Below are positions 16,020 through 25,151 of a stretch of DNA of 64,000 nt, piece by piece. The number at the start of each line of letters is the position of its first letter. Position 1 is the first letter of the stretch. The notes under the pieces were generated by a model. That model did no database searches. It saw nothing but the letters and a program-made list of their open reading frames with translations, and was not told where the DNA came from. The position numbers and the translations under genes are program-made. Source of the DNA: CAYFMP01 sp964344215 (GTDB taxonomy: Bacteria > Pseudomonadota > Alphaproteobacteria > Rhodospirillales > Casp-alpha2); contig CAYFMP010000005.1 of the NCBI GenBank assembly GCA_964344215.1, positions 1 through 64,000 of the forward strand, read 5' to 3'.

Positions 16020-17959
16020 GCGCGGTCGCGGTCCGGGAGGCCAACGAGCACATTCGTAGATACGCCTCCGAAGGCGAGGACATCGAAGTCATAAACCCCG
16101 ACGCCCGTCACCACATCGGCGTCGGCGTCGTGCATGACGTCAAGATCCATGTCCAGGGTTCCGCCGGATATTTCTGCGCCGGACTGACCGACGGCCCCCG
16201 TTTCGAAATCGACAACAACGTCGGCTGGGGACTGGCCGACAACATGCTCGGCGGCTCGGTCGTCGTCAACGGCAACGCCGGCGCCATCGCCGCCGTCGCC
16301 ATTCGCGGCGCGGATATCGTCGTTCGCGGCAACGTCGGCTCCAGGGCCGGGCAGGTGATGAAGCAAGGAACGCTGCTGTGCGGCGGCAACGCCAACTTCA
16401 TGGCCGGCTATATGATGTATGGTGGTCGGATAATCATCCTCGGTGATTCAGGTGAACAGGTCGGACAGGACATGACCGGCGGCGAAATCTTCGTCGGCGG
16501 CAAGATCCAAACGCTGGGGACCGACGCCAAGCTGATCGACCTAGCGGCCGACGAGGCGGATGACCTGGCGGCCTTCCTGGACCGCTACGAAATCCCCTTC
16601 ACGGGGCGCTTCCAGAAGATCGTCAACGCTGGTCAAAAGCTTCGCTATGGGAAAGTCGAGCCGCGTATTCGGAATATCCCGTTTTTCATGGCGTCGGGCA
16701 CGTCCGAATACTGGAACGACAAGGTACAGGAAGACATTCACGTCAAATCGGTGATCGGACGGTATCGCATCCGCGGCTATGGGACGACACGGCCCCTGCC
16801 GCATCTTTCCGAGATTGCCTTTCGCCACGATCTTACGAGGATCGGCGAGGATTCCGACGTCGTCTCCAAGGTCAACCTGCAAACCCGGATCGGCGACAAG
16901 CATGGTGCCAAGCCGCTTGAACTGAGCATGCCGGTGGTGATCGCGCCGATGAGCTACGGCGCGCTTAGCAAGTCCGCCAAATTGTCGCTTGCCATTGCAT
17001 CGCGGCTCTCGGGTATTTCGGAGAATACCGGCGAGGGCGGCATGACCGACGAGCAGCGCGCCGAAGCGGACCAGTTGATCTACCAATGCCTGTCCGGACG
17101 CCTGGGCTGGAACATCCACGACATGCAGCGCGCCAACGGCCTTGAGATCTACATATCGCAGGGCGCCAAACCGGGACTCGGCGGCCAGCTCATGGCCAAG
17201 AAGGTGACCAAGGAAATCGCCCGCATCCGGGGTATTCCGGAAGGCATCGACCTGCGTTCGCCGTCGCGTCATCCGGACGTGTTGGGCGCCGACGACCTGG
17301 TCATCAAGATCGAGGAGTTCAGGGAGGCCACCGGCTATCGGATTCCGGTCTCCGTCAAGCTTGGGGCCGGCCGCGTCAGCGACGACATCAAGATCGCGCT
17401 CAAAGACGGTTTCGACTTTGTCGAACTGGACGGCTTACAGGGCTCGACCGGCGCCGCCGGCAACGAAGTTCTCGAATTCGTCGGCATTCCAACGCTTTCG
17501 GCTATCCAAGAAGCACTCGACGCCTTGGCCAGCATCGACCGTGCCGGCCAACTGCCGATCGTGCTCATGGGCGGCGTCAAGGACGGTATCGATGCCGCCA
17601 AGGCACTGGCTTTGGGCGCCGACGCCGTCGGTGTCGGCACTGGCGCCATTATCGCCGGCGGCTGCATTGCCTGTTTGCAGTGCCATGTCGGCCAGTGCGT
17701 GGTCGGCATCGCCACCCAAGACCCCGAACACGAGAAACGCTACAACGTGCCGGTCGAGGCCCAGAACATTCACCGCTACCTGGAGAGCATCCGCTGGCAA
17801 CTGGCGGCGATAACCGATGCGCTCGGTTATGACGACGTCCACAAGCTCCACCGCGGCGACCTCGTCGCCCTGACTCCGGAAGCGGCCGAAATCACGCGAT
17901 TGCCCTATGAGCCGGATCGCCGCGGGGCCGACCAGAAACTGAAGGGGGCGGCCGAGTAG
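16001..17959 (+). CDS. GXGXG-FMN glutamate synthase-like fusion
   Basis: A 652-residue protein joining two parts that are separate at 6660-8873. Residues about 1-225 are the GXGXG beta-helix domain (VQGSAGYFCAG, DNNVGWGLADNML, VRGNVGSRAG). Residues about 226-645 are the FMN-binding synthase domain: APMSYGALSKSAK, GEGGMTDEQR, VKLGAGRVSDD, LDGLQGSTGAAGN, LMGGVKDGIDAAKAL and the 3Fe-4S motif CLQCHVGQCVVGIATQ. All expected FMN and cluster residues seem intact. Together with the amidotransferase and the reductase it would form an NAD(P)H-driven glutamate synthase or N-substituted-glutamate synthase. Confidence 0.9.
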   Translation: MATIDLGAVAVREANEHIRRYASEGEDIEVINPDARHHIGVGVVHDVKIHVQGSAGYFCAGLTDGPRFEIDNNVGWGLADNMLGGSVVVNGNAGAIAAVAIRGADIVVRGNVGSRAGQVMKQGTLLCGGNANFMAGYMMYGGRIIILGDSGEQVGQDMTGGEIFVGGKIQTLGTDAKLIDLAADEADDLAAFLDRYEIPFTGRFQKIVNAGQKLRYGKVEPRIRNIPFFMASGTSEYWNDKVQEDIHVKSVIGRYRIRGYGTTRPLPHLSEIAFRHDLTRIGEDSDVVSKVNLQTRIGDKHGAKPLELSMPVVIAPMSYGALSKSAKLSLAIASRLSGISENTGEGGMTDEQRAEADQLIYQCLSGRLGWNIHDMQRANGLEIYISQGAKPGLGGQLMAKKVTKEIARIRGIPEGIDLRSPSRHPDVLGADDLVIKIEEFREATGYRIPVSVKLGAGRVSDDIKIALKDGFDFVELDGLQGSTGAAGNEVLEFVGIPTLSAIQEALDALASIDRAGQLPIVLMGGVKDGIDAAKALALGADAVGVGTGAIIAGGCIACLQCHVGQCVVGIATQDPEHEKRYNVPVEAQNIHRYLESIRWQLAAITDALGYDDVHKLHRGDLVALTPEAAEITRLPYEPDRRGADQKLKGAAE

Positions 17960-17960
17960 G

Positions 17961-20504
17961 ATGAGCGTCTACGATATCGACCGGGTCAAGCCCTGCGAGG
18001 CGCCGCCGGAGTTCCCCGACGACGTCGCCGACACCCATTTCGTGCCGGCGCCCTGCCAGGTGGCCTGTCCGGTCGGCACCGACGCCCCCTCTTACATCGC
18101 CTACATCTGGGAAGGAAAGCTGGAGGAAGCCTTCGAGGCGATCACGGCGACCAATCCGTTCAGTTCGATCTGCGGCCGGGTTTGCGACGCGCCGTGCGAG
18201 CCGGCCTGCCGGCGGACCGACAGCGATGGGCCGCTGGCGATCCGTAATCTGAAACGTTTCGTCATGGACCAGTTGGGCCGTGATCACGCGTTGCCGCCGG
18301 TCGAAGTATCGCGCCCCGAGAGCGTCGGCATCGTCGGCGGCGGCCCGGCCGGCATGACGGCGGCCCAGGATCTGGCCGAAGCCGGGTTCGAGGTCCATGT
18401 CTACGAGATGTCCGACCGCCTCGGCGGCATGATGGCCTGGGGCATTCCCGCCTTCCGGCTGCCGCCGGGCACCATCGAGGAAGACCTCGACCGCCTGCTT
18501 TCGCATTGTCCGGGCATCACGCCGCACCTCGATTGCGCCTTGGGCGAGGACGTTACGCTCGACGAATTGAAGGAGCGCCACGACGCCGTCCTGCTGACCA
18601 TCGGTGCCTGGTGGGGCAAGGACATGCACATTCCGGGCGACGACGACGCCCGTGTCGTCGACGGGGTCGGGTTCCTGCGCCGAGTCAACGGCGGCGAACG
18701 CCCGGAACTGCCGGAGACCGTTCTTGTCATCGGCGGCGGCGACGTCGCCATGGACGCCTGCCGCGTCGCCAAGCGCCTGCCCGGGTGCAAGGACGTCAAG
18801 GTCGTCTACCGACGTGACCCGGTCGACATCCCGGCCCGGCGTGACGAATTGGAAGGCGCGCTGAAGGAAGGGATCGAGTTCGTCTACAACACGCAGCCGG
18901 TGGAGGTAATCGCCGGCGACGACGGCTTCGCCCTTCGCTGCGTCAGGACCGAGCCCGGCGACCCCGACCCGGACGGCCGCCGCCACCCGATCGACGTTCC
19001 CGGCACCGAGCACGATATGTCGTGCGGCATGGTGATCATGGCCATCGGCCAGAAGGGGGCCTGCGAGGAACTGGACAGGGCGGGCCTGATGGCCGGCGAT
19101 CGGGTCAAGGCCGATTTTGCCACCATGCGCACCGACGACCCCAAGGTGTTCGCGGCCGGCGACGGGGCGTTCGGCGGCTCGACCATCGTCGTGGCCATGT
19201 ACCACGGCCATCGCGCCGCCTACTACGTGAAGGCCTTCCTCGACGGCCGCGAGAACCCGCTGCCTTACCGCACGCCCTATCGCACGCGCCGCGTGCCGAT
19301 TGCCCAGGATGTCGACTGGGAGGTCTTCGCCCGCCACGAGCAGGACTTCCACGGACTCGGCGACAACCCGGTCGAGTTTCCGGAGATCGAATCGCCGTAC
19401 GACGCTGCGGCCGCCAGGGATGAAGCGGCGCGTTGCTACCGCTGCGACGCCGAAACCGGATCGGCCGACTATTCCGTGCACAGCCGCGAGGATATCTTCG
19501 TGATGGCGCGCACCGAGCCCAACGACGGCGCCACCCAGTGCGCCATCCTGCAAAGAAGGGTGGAGCCGCACGAACATCCTTTTGCCGACGACCTGCCGGC
19601 GACCTTCGACGATCTGGTCTTTCTCCCCGCCAATCTGTCGCGCCTGGTCATCGATCCGTACCGGGACGCCTGCAACGTGCGGACTTCGGTTGGCGGCCGC
19701 CTCGAAATCTCCTCTCCGTTCCTCGCCACCGGTTTCGACGAGGCGCCTGAGGAAGCGCGCTCGGGTCTCGCGGCCGGTCTCGGCGCGGCCGGTTCGGCCT
19801 ATCTCGGCCGCGCCCCGCTGACCGACGGAGTGCCGTGGATGCAACTGCTCGAAACCGGCAAAGATACTCCCGATCCTGCGGCAGCCGCTCAGATCTACTG
19901 GCATCCCGACGGTTTCCGTTCGGTCGAGGCGGGTCGCGCCGACGATGCTCAGCTTCTCGGCATGGTGTCGAGATCCGCCGATCTCGAGGATGTCCTGCCG
20001 TTCGCTCTCGACTCCGGAATGGATTTGTTGGTGCTTGACGGCAGCAACGGAATCGCCGCTCCTTGGGCGGAACTGAAAGAGGCTCCGGACATCGCCATCG
20101 TGTGGCGGGCGGTTTCACTGCTGCGCCGCATGAACCGAGAAGAAGACATCGACCTGCTTTACTTCGGCGGCGTGCGCTCCGGCACCGACGCCGCCAAACT
20201 GATCGGCATGGGCTGCCGCGCCGCCGTCCTCGGAACCGCCATGGGGCTTGCGCTGGGCGGCGTCATCGAAGGCAGCGCCTTGGTCTTCAATTCCGACTTC
20301 AACGACGACGATCGGGCCGAAGCCGCGGCCGACTTCCTGAAGGCGCTCTCCGGAGAGGCCTCGATCATGGCCCGCTGTACGGGTAAGACCGACGTTCACA
20401 ATCTCGAACCGGAGGATATCCGTTCGATCTCCATTCGCACGGCCCGTGCCGCCGGTGTGCCCTTGGTCGGGACGGACTGGATACCGGAGGCGAACTCGCA
20501 GTAG
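17961..20504 (+). CDS. GltD-like reductase fused to a degenerate synthase domain
   Basis: An 847-residue fusion. Residues 1-480 are a glutamate synthase small-subunit-like NAD(P)H reductase. Fe-S cysteines are at 32, 36, 71, 75, 79 and 83, FAD motif GIVGGGPAG at 123-131, NAD(P) motif VIGGGDVAMDA near 256-266, and a CYRCD motif at about 493. Residues about 505-847 resemble the FMN synthase domain: LDGSNGIAAP, FGGVRSGTDAAKLIGMG and the end motif ARCTGKTDVHNLEPED. They lack the 3Fe-4S cysteines and the VKLGAGR-type loop. The first half feeds electrons to the 652-residue synthase. The second half may be a structural pseudo-enzyme or bind another partner. The ATG follows the previous stop by one base. 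Confidence 0.85.
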   Translation: MSVYDIDRVKPCEAPPEFPDDVADTHFVPAPCQVACPVGTDAPSYIAYIWEGKLEEAFEAITATNPFSSICGRVCDAPCEPACRRTDSDGPLAIRNLKRFVMDQLGRDHALPPVEVSRPESVGIVGGGPAGMTAAQDLAEAGFEVHVYEMSDRLGGMMAWGIPAFRLPPGTIEEDLDRLLSHCPGITPHLDCALGEDVTLDELKERHDAVLLTIGAWWGKDMHIPGDDDARVVDGVGFLRRVNGGERPELPETVLVIGGGDVAMDACRVAKRLPGCKDVKVVYRRDPVDIPARRDELEGALKEGIEFVYNTQPVEVIAGDDGFALRCVRTEPGDPDPDGRRHPIDVPGTEHDMSCGMVIMAIGQKGACEELDRAGLMAGDRVKADFATMRTDDPKVFAAGDGAFGGSTIVVAMYHGHRAAYYVKAFLDGRENPLPYRTPYRTRRVPIAQDVDWEVFARHEQDFHGLGDNPVEFPEIESPYDAAAARDEAARCYRCDAETGSADYSVHSREDIFVMARTEPNDGATQCAILQRRVEPHEHPFADDLPATFDDLVFLPANLSRLVIDPYRDACNVRTSVGGRLEISSPFLATGFDEAPEEARSGLAAGLGAAGSAYLGRAPLTDGVPWMQLLETGKDTPDPAAAAQIYWHPDGFRSVEAGRADDAQLLGMVSRSADLEDVLPFALDSGMDLLVLDGSNGIAAPWAELKEAPDIAIVWRAVSLLRRMNREEDIDLLYFGGVRSGTDAAKLIGMGCRAAVLGTAMGLALGGVIEGSALVFNSDFNDDDRAEAAADFLKALSGEASIMARCTGKTDVHNLEPEDIRSISIRTARAAGVPLVGTDWIPEANSQ

Positions 20505-20529
20505 TCTAACGACCAAATCGCTATTCAAC

Positions 20530-20552
20530 GCCCCGTTCAATCCGAACGGGGC
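20530..20552 (+). other. Strong hairpin between synthase and ligase genes
   Basis: GCCCCGTTC (20530-20538) pairs exactly with GAACGGGGC (20544-20552) around a 5-base loop. With no U-tract it is more likely a processing or mRNA-stability element than a terminator. Confidence 0.5.
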
Positions 20553-20597
20553 CGGGGAGTCCAAACATTCAACACAGACGAGAAGGAGTAAGGGGGG

Positions 20598-21905
20598 ATG
20601 GCCAAAGACCTCGCCGCAATCGCCAAGCAGAAGAAAATCAAATACTTTCTGATCAGTTTCGTAGACCTCTACGGGGTGCTGCGCGCCAAGCTGGTGCCGG
20701 CCAGCGCCATCAAGGACATGCAGAAGGAAGGCGCCGGGTTCGCCGGGTTCGCGGCCTGGCTCGACATGACGCCGGCCGATCCGGACATGTTCGGGGTGCC
20801 GGACCCCGATAGCCTCACCGTGCTGCCGTGGAAACCGGACGTCGCCTGGTTGGCCGCCGATCTGCACATGAACGGGACGGAAGTCGAGGCTTCGCCGCGG
20901 GTTGCCCTGAAACGCCAGGTCGCCGCCGCCGCCAAGAAGGGATACCGGCTGAAGACCGGGGTCGAGTGCGAGTATTTCCTGATCAACCCGGACGGCACCG
21001 CCATTTCCGACGACCGCGACATCCAGGAGAAGCCGTGCTACGACCAAAGCGCCCTGATGCGCCGCTACGAGGTCATAGCCGAGATCTGCGACTCCATGCA
21101 GACGCTGGGCTGGGGTCCCTATCAGAACGACCACGAAGACGCCAACGGCCAGTTCGAAATGAACTTCGAATACGACGATTGTCTGCGGACGGCCGACAAG
21201 CAGACCTTCTTCAAGTTCATGGTCAAGTCGATCGCCGAGAAGCACGGCCTGCGCGCCACCTTCATGCCGAAACCCTTCATGGACCTGACCGGCAACGGCT
21301 GTCACTTCCATACCTCGATCTGGGACAAGACGGGCCGCAGGAACCTGTTCCTGGACAAGCGCGGCGAACTCGGCAACTCGAAGCTCGCCTACCGGTTCCT
21401 CGGCGGCATCCTGCACAACGCCCAGGCGCTGTGTTCGATCTTCAACCCGACCGTCAACAGCTACAAACGGATCAACGCGCCGGTGACGCTTTCCGGCGCC
21501 ACGTGGTCGCCCAACACCGTCACCTACGGCGGCAACAACCGCACCCACATGGTCCGCATCCCCGACCCCGGCCGCTTCGAGCTCAGGCTCATGGACGGCG
21601 CCGTCAATCCCTATCTCGGCGCCGCCGCCGTGCTTGCCGCCGGCTTGGACGGCATCGCCAACAAGCGCGACCCCGGCAAGCGCCTCGACATCGACATGTA
21701 CGCCGAGGCCCACAAGGTACGCGGCGCCAAGAAGCTGCCCTTGAACCTGTTGGACGCGCTGCGCCTGACCGACAAGAGCAAGGTGCTGCGCGGCGCCATG
21801 GGCGACGAAGTCATCGACAGCTACGTCAAGCTGAAGATGATGGAGTGGGACGGCTACTGCCACCACCTGACCCAGTGGGAGCGCGACCACAGCCTCGATT
21901 GCTGA
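20598..21905 (+). CDS. glnT: GlnT-type glutamine synthetase / gamma-glutamylmethylamide synthetase-like
   Basis: A 435-residue ligase, the length of the rhizobial GlnT and methylotroph GmaS group. Motifs are TGVECEYFLI, NDHEDANGQFEMNF, GNGCHFHTSIW, FNPTVNSYKRI, NNRTHMVRIPD and RFELRLMDGAVNPYLG. A strong site (AGGAG) precedes the ATG. The family uses ATP to join ammonia or methylamine to the gamma-carboxyl of glutamate, and the choice of amine cannot be read safely from sequence. Its place at the end of the synthase operon fits a route from amine to gamma-glutamyl amide to glutamate derivative. It differs clearly from the 481-residue ligase at 9834-11279. Confidence 0.85.
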   Translation: MAKDLAAIAKQKKIKYFLISFVDLYGVLRAKLVPASAIKDMQKEGAGFAGFAAWLDMTPADPDMFGVPDPDSLTVLPWKPDVAWLAADLHMNGTEVEASPRVALKRQVAAAAKKGYRLKTGVECEYFLINPDGTAISDDRDIQEKPCYDQSALMRRYEVIAEICDSMQTLGWGPYQNDHEDANGQFEMNFEYDDCLRTADKQTFFKFMVKSIAEKHGLRATFMPKPFMDLTGNGCHFHTSIWDKTGRRNLFLDKRGELGNSKLAYRFLGGILHNAQALCSIFNPTVNSYKRINAPVTLSGATWSPNTVTYGGNNRTHMVRIPDPGRFELRLMDGAVNPYLGAAAVLAAGLDGIANKRDPGKRLDIDMYAEAHKVRGAKKLPLNLLDALRLTDKSKVLRGAMGDEVIDSYVKLKMMEWDGYCHHLTQWERDHSLDC

Positions 21906-22170
21906 TCGAAGCGGCGCCGCAATTCCCCGGGCGTCAACACGACGGGCCTCAGTTCGACGCGGCCCAGCCGGCCGGCCCCCGCGCGCTTCCTGCGGGCCGC
22001 CCTAAGCGGGTCTCAACCCCGGCCGCCTCGGTTCCGGGCGCCGCCGCTCGAAGCGGGTCGAGGCTCCAGCGGTTCCGCCGTTTTCCGCGCCGCACCCCGA
22101 CGCCGAACGAGCCGATCGGCCGGGACCGGCGTGCCGCCCGTTCGCCGGGGCGGGGGCCGCGCCCCGCGCC

Positions 22171-23523
22171 TCAGCTCCACGGGAACGGGCTGCCCGACAC
22201 CGGGTGCAGCTTGCCTTCCGCGTAGCGCGAGAAGCGGAACGGCTCCAACAGCGCGCTCGGCTTGCCGGTCAGTTCGTCTGCGACCAGGGCGCCGACGCCG
22301 ATCATCTTGTAGCCGTGATTCGAATCGGCGATGAAGTAGGCGTTCTCGCAGAACCGGTCGAATACCGGGAAGCTGTCCGGCGTGAAGCAGCCGATGCCTC
22401 CCGAAGGCTCGTCCTTGTACTTCGGGATCTGCCCCTCGAAGCGCTTCTGGCAGAAGGCGAGCGCCGAGCACCACATGTGGGCGAACTCGTCGCCGACCAC
22501 GAAATCGGGGCTTTCGGGCCCGTACGGATCGACCGCCACGTCGTCGGCCGGGGTCTCGACCCGGAACGGCATGGCGCCGCCCTGGATGCCGTTGAAGTTG
22601 AAGTCGGGCTTGTAGTAGATGCCCCACATCTCATCGGTGATCAGCGACCCGTCGACGTCGGAATACAAGGGCGCGTCGGTATCGACGTGGATGACCGGCG
22701 GCATCCGGCCGTCGTTGGTCTTTTGCAGGTTGGGATCGACGCCGAGCGTGCCTTCCTGCAGGCTCCAGTAGGTCCACATCGGGATGTCCTCGTGGACGGT
22801 GCCGTCGGCGCCTTTGATATCGACGGTCCTGGGCAGGTCCAGCATGTCCCAGACGGTCTTGGCCCAGGGACCGCAGGCGACCACAACCTGATCGCACTCG
22901 ATCGTTCCGCGGTCGGTCTCGACCGCCGCTACGGCGCCGCCGTCGACCCGAAAGCCGGTGGCGCGGACCCCCGAGGCGATCCTCGCACCGGCCGCTTCCG
23001 CCTTGTCGGCGAGCCCGTAGATGGCGGCCGTGTTGTTGGCGTAACCGCCCTTCTTCTCGTGCAGCACGGAGGTGATGCCCTTGGCCTGCCAGTCGTCGAA
23101 CAGCCCCTTCATGTAGGCCGCGCTGTCGGCCTCGCCCTCGACGAACTCCGACGAGTAGCCGATCGCTCTTTGCTGTTCGTAGATGGTGGTGACGTCGGCC
23201 CGCATCGGTTCGGGGCTGATCTGCATATAGCCGACCGCGTGGTAGCTGAAGGCTTGCGGGTCGCTCTCCCAGACCGCGACGCTGTGCGCCATCAGCTCGC
23301 GCATGGCCGGCTGGTAGTAGTTGTTGCGGACCACCCCGCAGGCGATGCCGCTGGCGCCGGCGGCGATGCCGGTCTTGTCGAGCACCAGGATGTCGACGGC
23401 GGCCTCGTCGTTGCGCGGCGGCTTGCCACGGGCCTTGAGGTTCTCGCCCAAGTGCCAGGCGGTCGACAGGCCGTGGATACCGGCCCCGATGATGACGGTC
23501 GATGCGTGAGTGGGGAATGCCAT
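22171..23523 (-). CDS. FAD-dependent oxidoreductase, DAO family (sarcosine/dimethylglycine oxidase-like)
   Basis: A 450-residue flavoenzyme. The dinucleotide-binding motif is IIGAGIHGLSTAWHLG (about residues 11-26). A covalent-FAD-type region (GIAAGASGIACGVVRNNYYQ), VVACGPWAKTVWD, and the C-terminal substrate/FAD motifs GCFTPDSFPVFD and NHGYKMIGVG follow. The family oxidises secondary or tertiary amines and N-methyl amino acids. Downstream of an unknown helical protein gene (48 bp away), it is a good candidate for oxidising the N-substituted glutamate or another amine made by the cluster, in place of the missing multi-subunit dehydrogenase. That role is inference. Confidence 0.85.
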   Translation of the reverse strand: MAFPTHASTVIIGAGIHGLSTAWHLGENLKARGKPPRNDEAAVDILVLDKTGIAAGASGIACGVVRNNYYQPAMRELMAHSVAVWESDPQAFSYHAVGYMQISPEPMRADVTTIYEQQRAIGYSSEFVEGEADSAAYMKGLFDDWQAKGITSVLHEKKGGYANNTAAIYGLADKAEAAGARIASGVRATGFRVDGGAVAAVETDRGTIECDQVVVACGPWAKTVWDMLDLPRTVDIKGADGTVHEDIPMWTYWSLQEGTLGVDPNLQKTNDGRMPPVIHVDTDAPLYSDVDGSLITDEMWGIYYKPDFNFNGIQGGAMPFRVETPADDVAVDPYGPESPDFVVGDEFAHMWCSALAFCQKRFEGQIPKYKDEPSGGIGCFTPDSFPVFDRFCENAYFIADSNHGYKMIGVGALVADELTGKPSALLEPFRFSRYAEGKLHPVSGSPFPWS

Positions 23524-23571
23524 GGTCTTGCAGGTCTCCGGTTTCGGGGTTGGGGTGCGGGCGGTGCGGGC

Positions 23572-24366
23572 CTAAGCCGGGACGGCCTCGATACGGGCCA
23601 GGAAGGCGGCCAGTTGAGCGCGGCCCGGACCGTCCTCGACCTGATCGGCCAGACCCGGGACGCTGCTGTAGAGGGCCTGCATCAGGCTCTTGAAGTGCTG
23701 TTCCTCGAAGTGCCAGCGCTCGCCGGCCGGTTCCGAACCCTGCTGATGGTCGAGGTGGGAGTTCATGACGTCGATGAACCAGGCGCGGCGCTTCTCGTAG
23801 TCCTCGAACTGCCCCATCAGCGCCATCAACGCCTCGCGGACCAGCGCCTGCGCCTTCGACGACGCGAACAGCTCGTCCCAGACGCTGACCTTGCCGGTCT
23901 CCCTTTTCAACTCGTCGACGATTCGGCGCGCCCTCTCGTAGCACGAGTCGTAGCTTTCTTGGCCCATCACCATGATCATGATCTCGATGAAGCCGGGGAT
24001 GCAGGCGCGGCTCAGCTCGGGCCGTCCCGGCGGCAGACTGAGGTCCTCCGAGATCAGGTGCTCGAAACCGTGCACCAGCAGGCGCGCCATGCAGTTGGCG
24101 CGCTTGTCCTCCCACACCCCCTCCTCGTAGACGTGGACGCAGGCCTGAGCCGCCTTCTCGTAGATCGGCGCCATCACCTCTCGGTTGTCGCGCAAGGCCT
24201 GGGCGACGAGGCGGGCGCGCTCGGCGCTGAGCGCGCCGCCGGTCTGCTCGGCGTCGGTGTCCAGCATGCGCAGGAACATCTCGAGCACGCTGTCGGCCGC
24301 CTTTTCGACCTCGCCGGCGCCGGCCGTCAGGCCGCGGTTCTGGTTCTCGGTCTTGAGCTCGCTCAT
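23572..24366 (-). CDS. Unknown helical protein next to the DAO-family enzyme
   Basis: A 264-residue protein I do not recognise. It appears almost fully alpha-helical and is rich in Glu, Arg, Met and Trp, with no signal peptide or membrane span. Notable stretches are DNREVMAPIYEKAAQACVHV, GFIEIMIMVMGQESYDSCYE and the C-terminal EEQHFKSLMQALYSSVPGLA. The ATG at 24366 (GAGGG site) is preferred over an upstream in-frame Met. It is first in an operon with the FAD oxidoreductase and divergent from a flavin reductase-like gene. Helix content and HxxE-like patches could suit a ligand- or metal-binding bundle, but no function is assigned. Confidence 0.7.
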   Translation of the reverse strand: MSELKTENQNRGLTAGAGEVEKAADSVLEMFLRMLDTDAEQTGGALSAERARLVAQALRDNREVMAPIYEKAAQACVHVYEEGVWEDKRANCMARLLVHGFEHLISEDLSLPPGRPELSRACIPGFIEIMIMVMGQESYDSCYERARRIVDELKRETGKVSVWDELFASSKAQALVREALMALMGQFEDYEKRRAWFIDVMNSHLDHQQGSEPAGERWHFEEQHFKSLMQALYSSVPGLADQVEDGPGRAQLAAFLARIEAVPA

Positions 24367-24518
24367 GCCAATACCCTCGCCCGCATCATGCCCGAGCGGT
24401 TGCCAAATCGCCATAGGATTCGACGCCGCGCTCGGCTATGTTCCGGCCTCACGCGCCCGATCGCCCGCCGCGTCGCCGGGCCGGCGGCCACGTCCACGAT
24501 CCGAGAGGAAACACGCCC

Positions 24519-25130
24519 ATGTTCTATCGCACCGACGGCCCGCACGGTCTTCCGCACGACCCCTTCAAGGCTTGCGTCGTGCCGCGCCCGATCGGTTGGA
24601 TATCGACGCTCGATGCCGTCGGCGTCGTCAACCTGGCGCCCTACAGTTACTTCAACGCCATCTGCGGCGACCCGCCGATGGTGATGTTCGCTTCCGGCAG
24701 CCGCGCCAGCAACGGCGACATGAAGGATTCGCTGTCCAACGTCGAGGCGACCGGCGAGTTCGTCTGCAACATGGCGACCTGGAGCCTGCGCAAACAGATG
24801 CACGAGACCAGCGCCCCGGTCGACCCGGAAGCGGACGAGTTCGACCTGGCCGGGCTGGAGACGGCGCCGGCCGAGCTGGTCAAGCCACCGCGCGTCAAGG
24901 CGGCGCCGATCCACCTCGAATGCCTCCACCACCGGACGGTCGAGCTGCCGGCGACGGCGGCCGGCGAGCGCAACGCCATGTGCCTGGGCCGCGTGATCGG
25001 CGTTCACATCGCCGATTCGGTGCTCAAGGACGGTCTGGTCGACGTCGCCGCCGTCAGGCCGGTGGCGCGTTTGGGCTATCACGATTACACCTCGGTCGAG
25101 GACATTTTCGCCATGCGCTTCTTCGAGTGA
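24519..25130 (+). CDS. Flavin reductase-like FMN-binding protein (DIM6/NTAB type)
   Basis: A 203-residue split-barrel flavoprotein. The signature is VVPRPIGWISTLDAVGVVN followed by LAPYSYFNAICGDPPMVMFA, typical of the flavin reductase-like family (FMN-binding). A GAGAGGA site precedes the ATG at 24519, and an upstream in-frame Met has poorer context. It could reduce flavin for a partner oxygenase or be an FMN-dependent oxidoreductase itself. It is divergent from the unknown protein/DAO operon (152 bp gap) and is the last gene before the right flanking module, ending in a strong terminator. Confidence 0.82.
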   Translation: MFYRTDGPHGLPHDPFKACVVPRPIGWISTLDAVGVVNLAPYSYFNAICGDPPMVMFASGSRASNGDMKDSLSNVEATGEFVCNMATWSLRKQMHETSAPVDPEADEFDLAGLETAPAELVKPPRVKAAPIHLECLHHRTVELPATAAGERNAMCLGRVIGVHIADSVLKDGLVDVAAVRPVARLGYHDYTSVEDIFAMRFFE

Positions 25131-25151
25131 GGCCCGTCGGCCGGGCCTTTT
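25131..25151 (+). terminator. Rho-independent terminator of the flavin reductase gene
   Basis: GGCCCG (25131-25136), loop TCGGC, CGGGCC (25142-25147), then TTTT, immediately after the stop codon. Confidence 0.85.
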
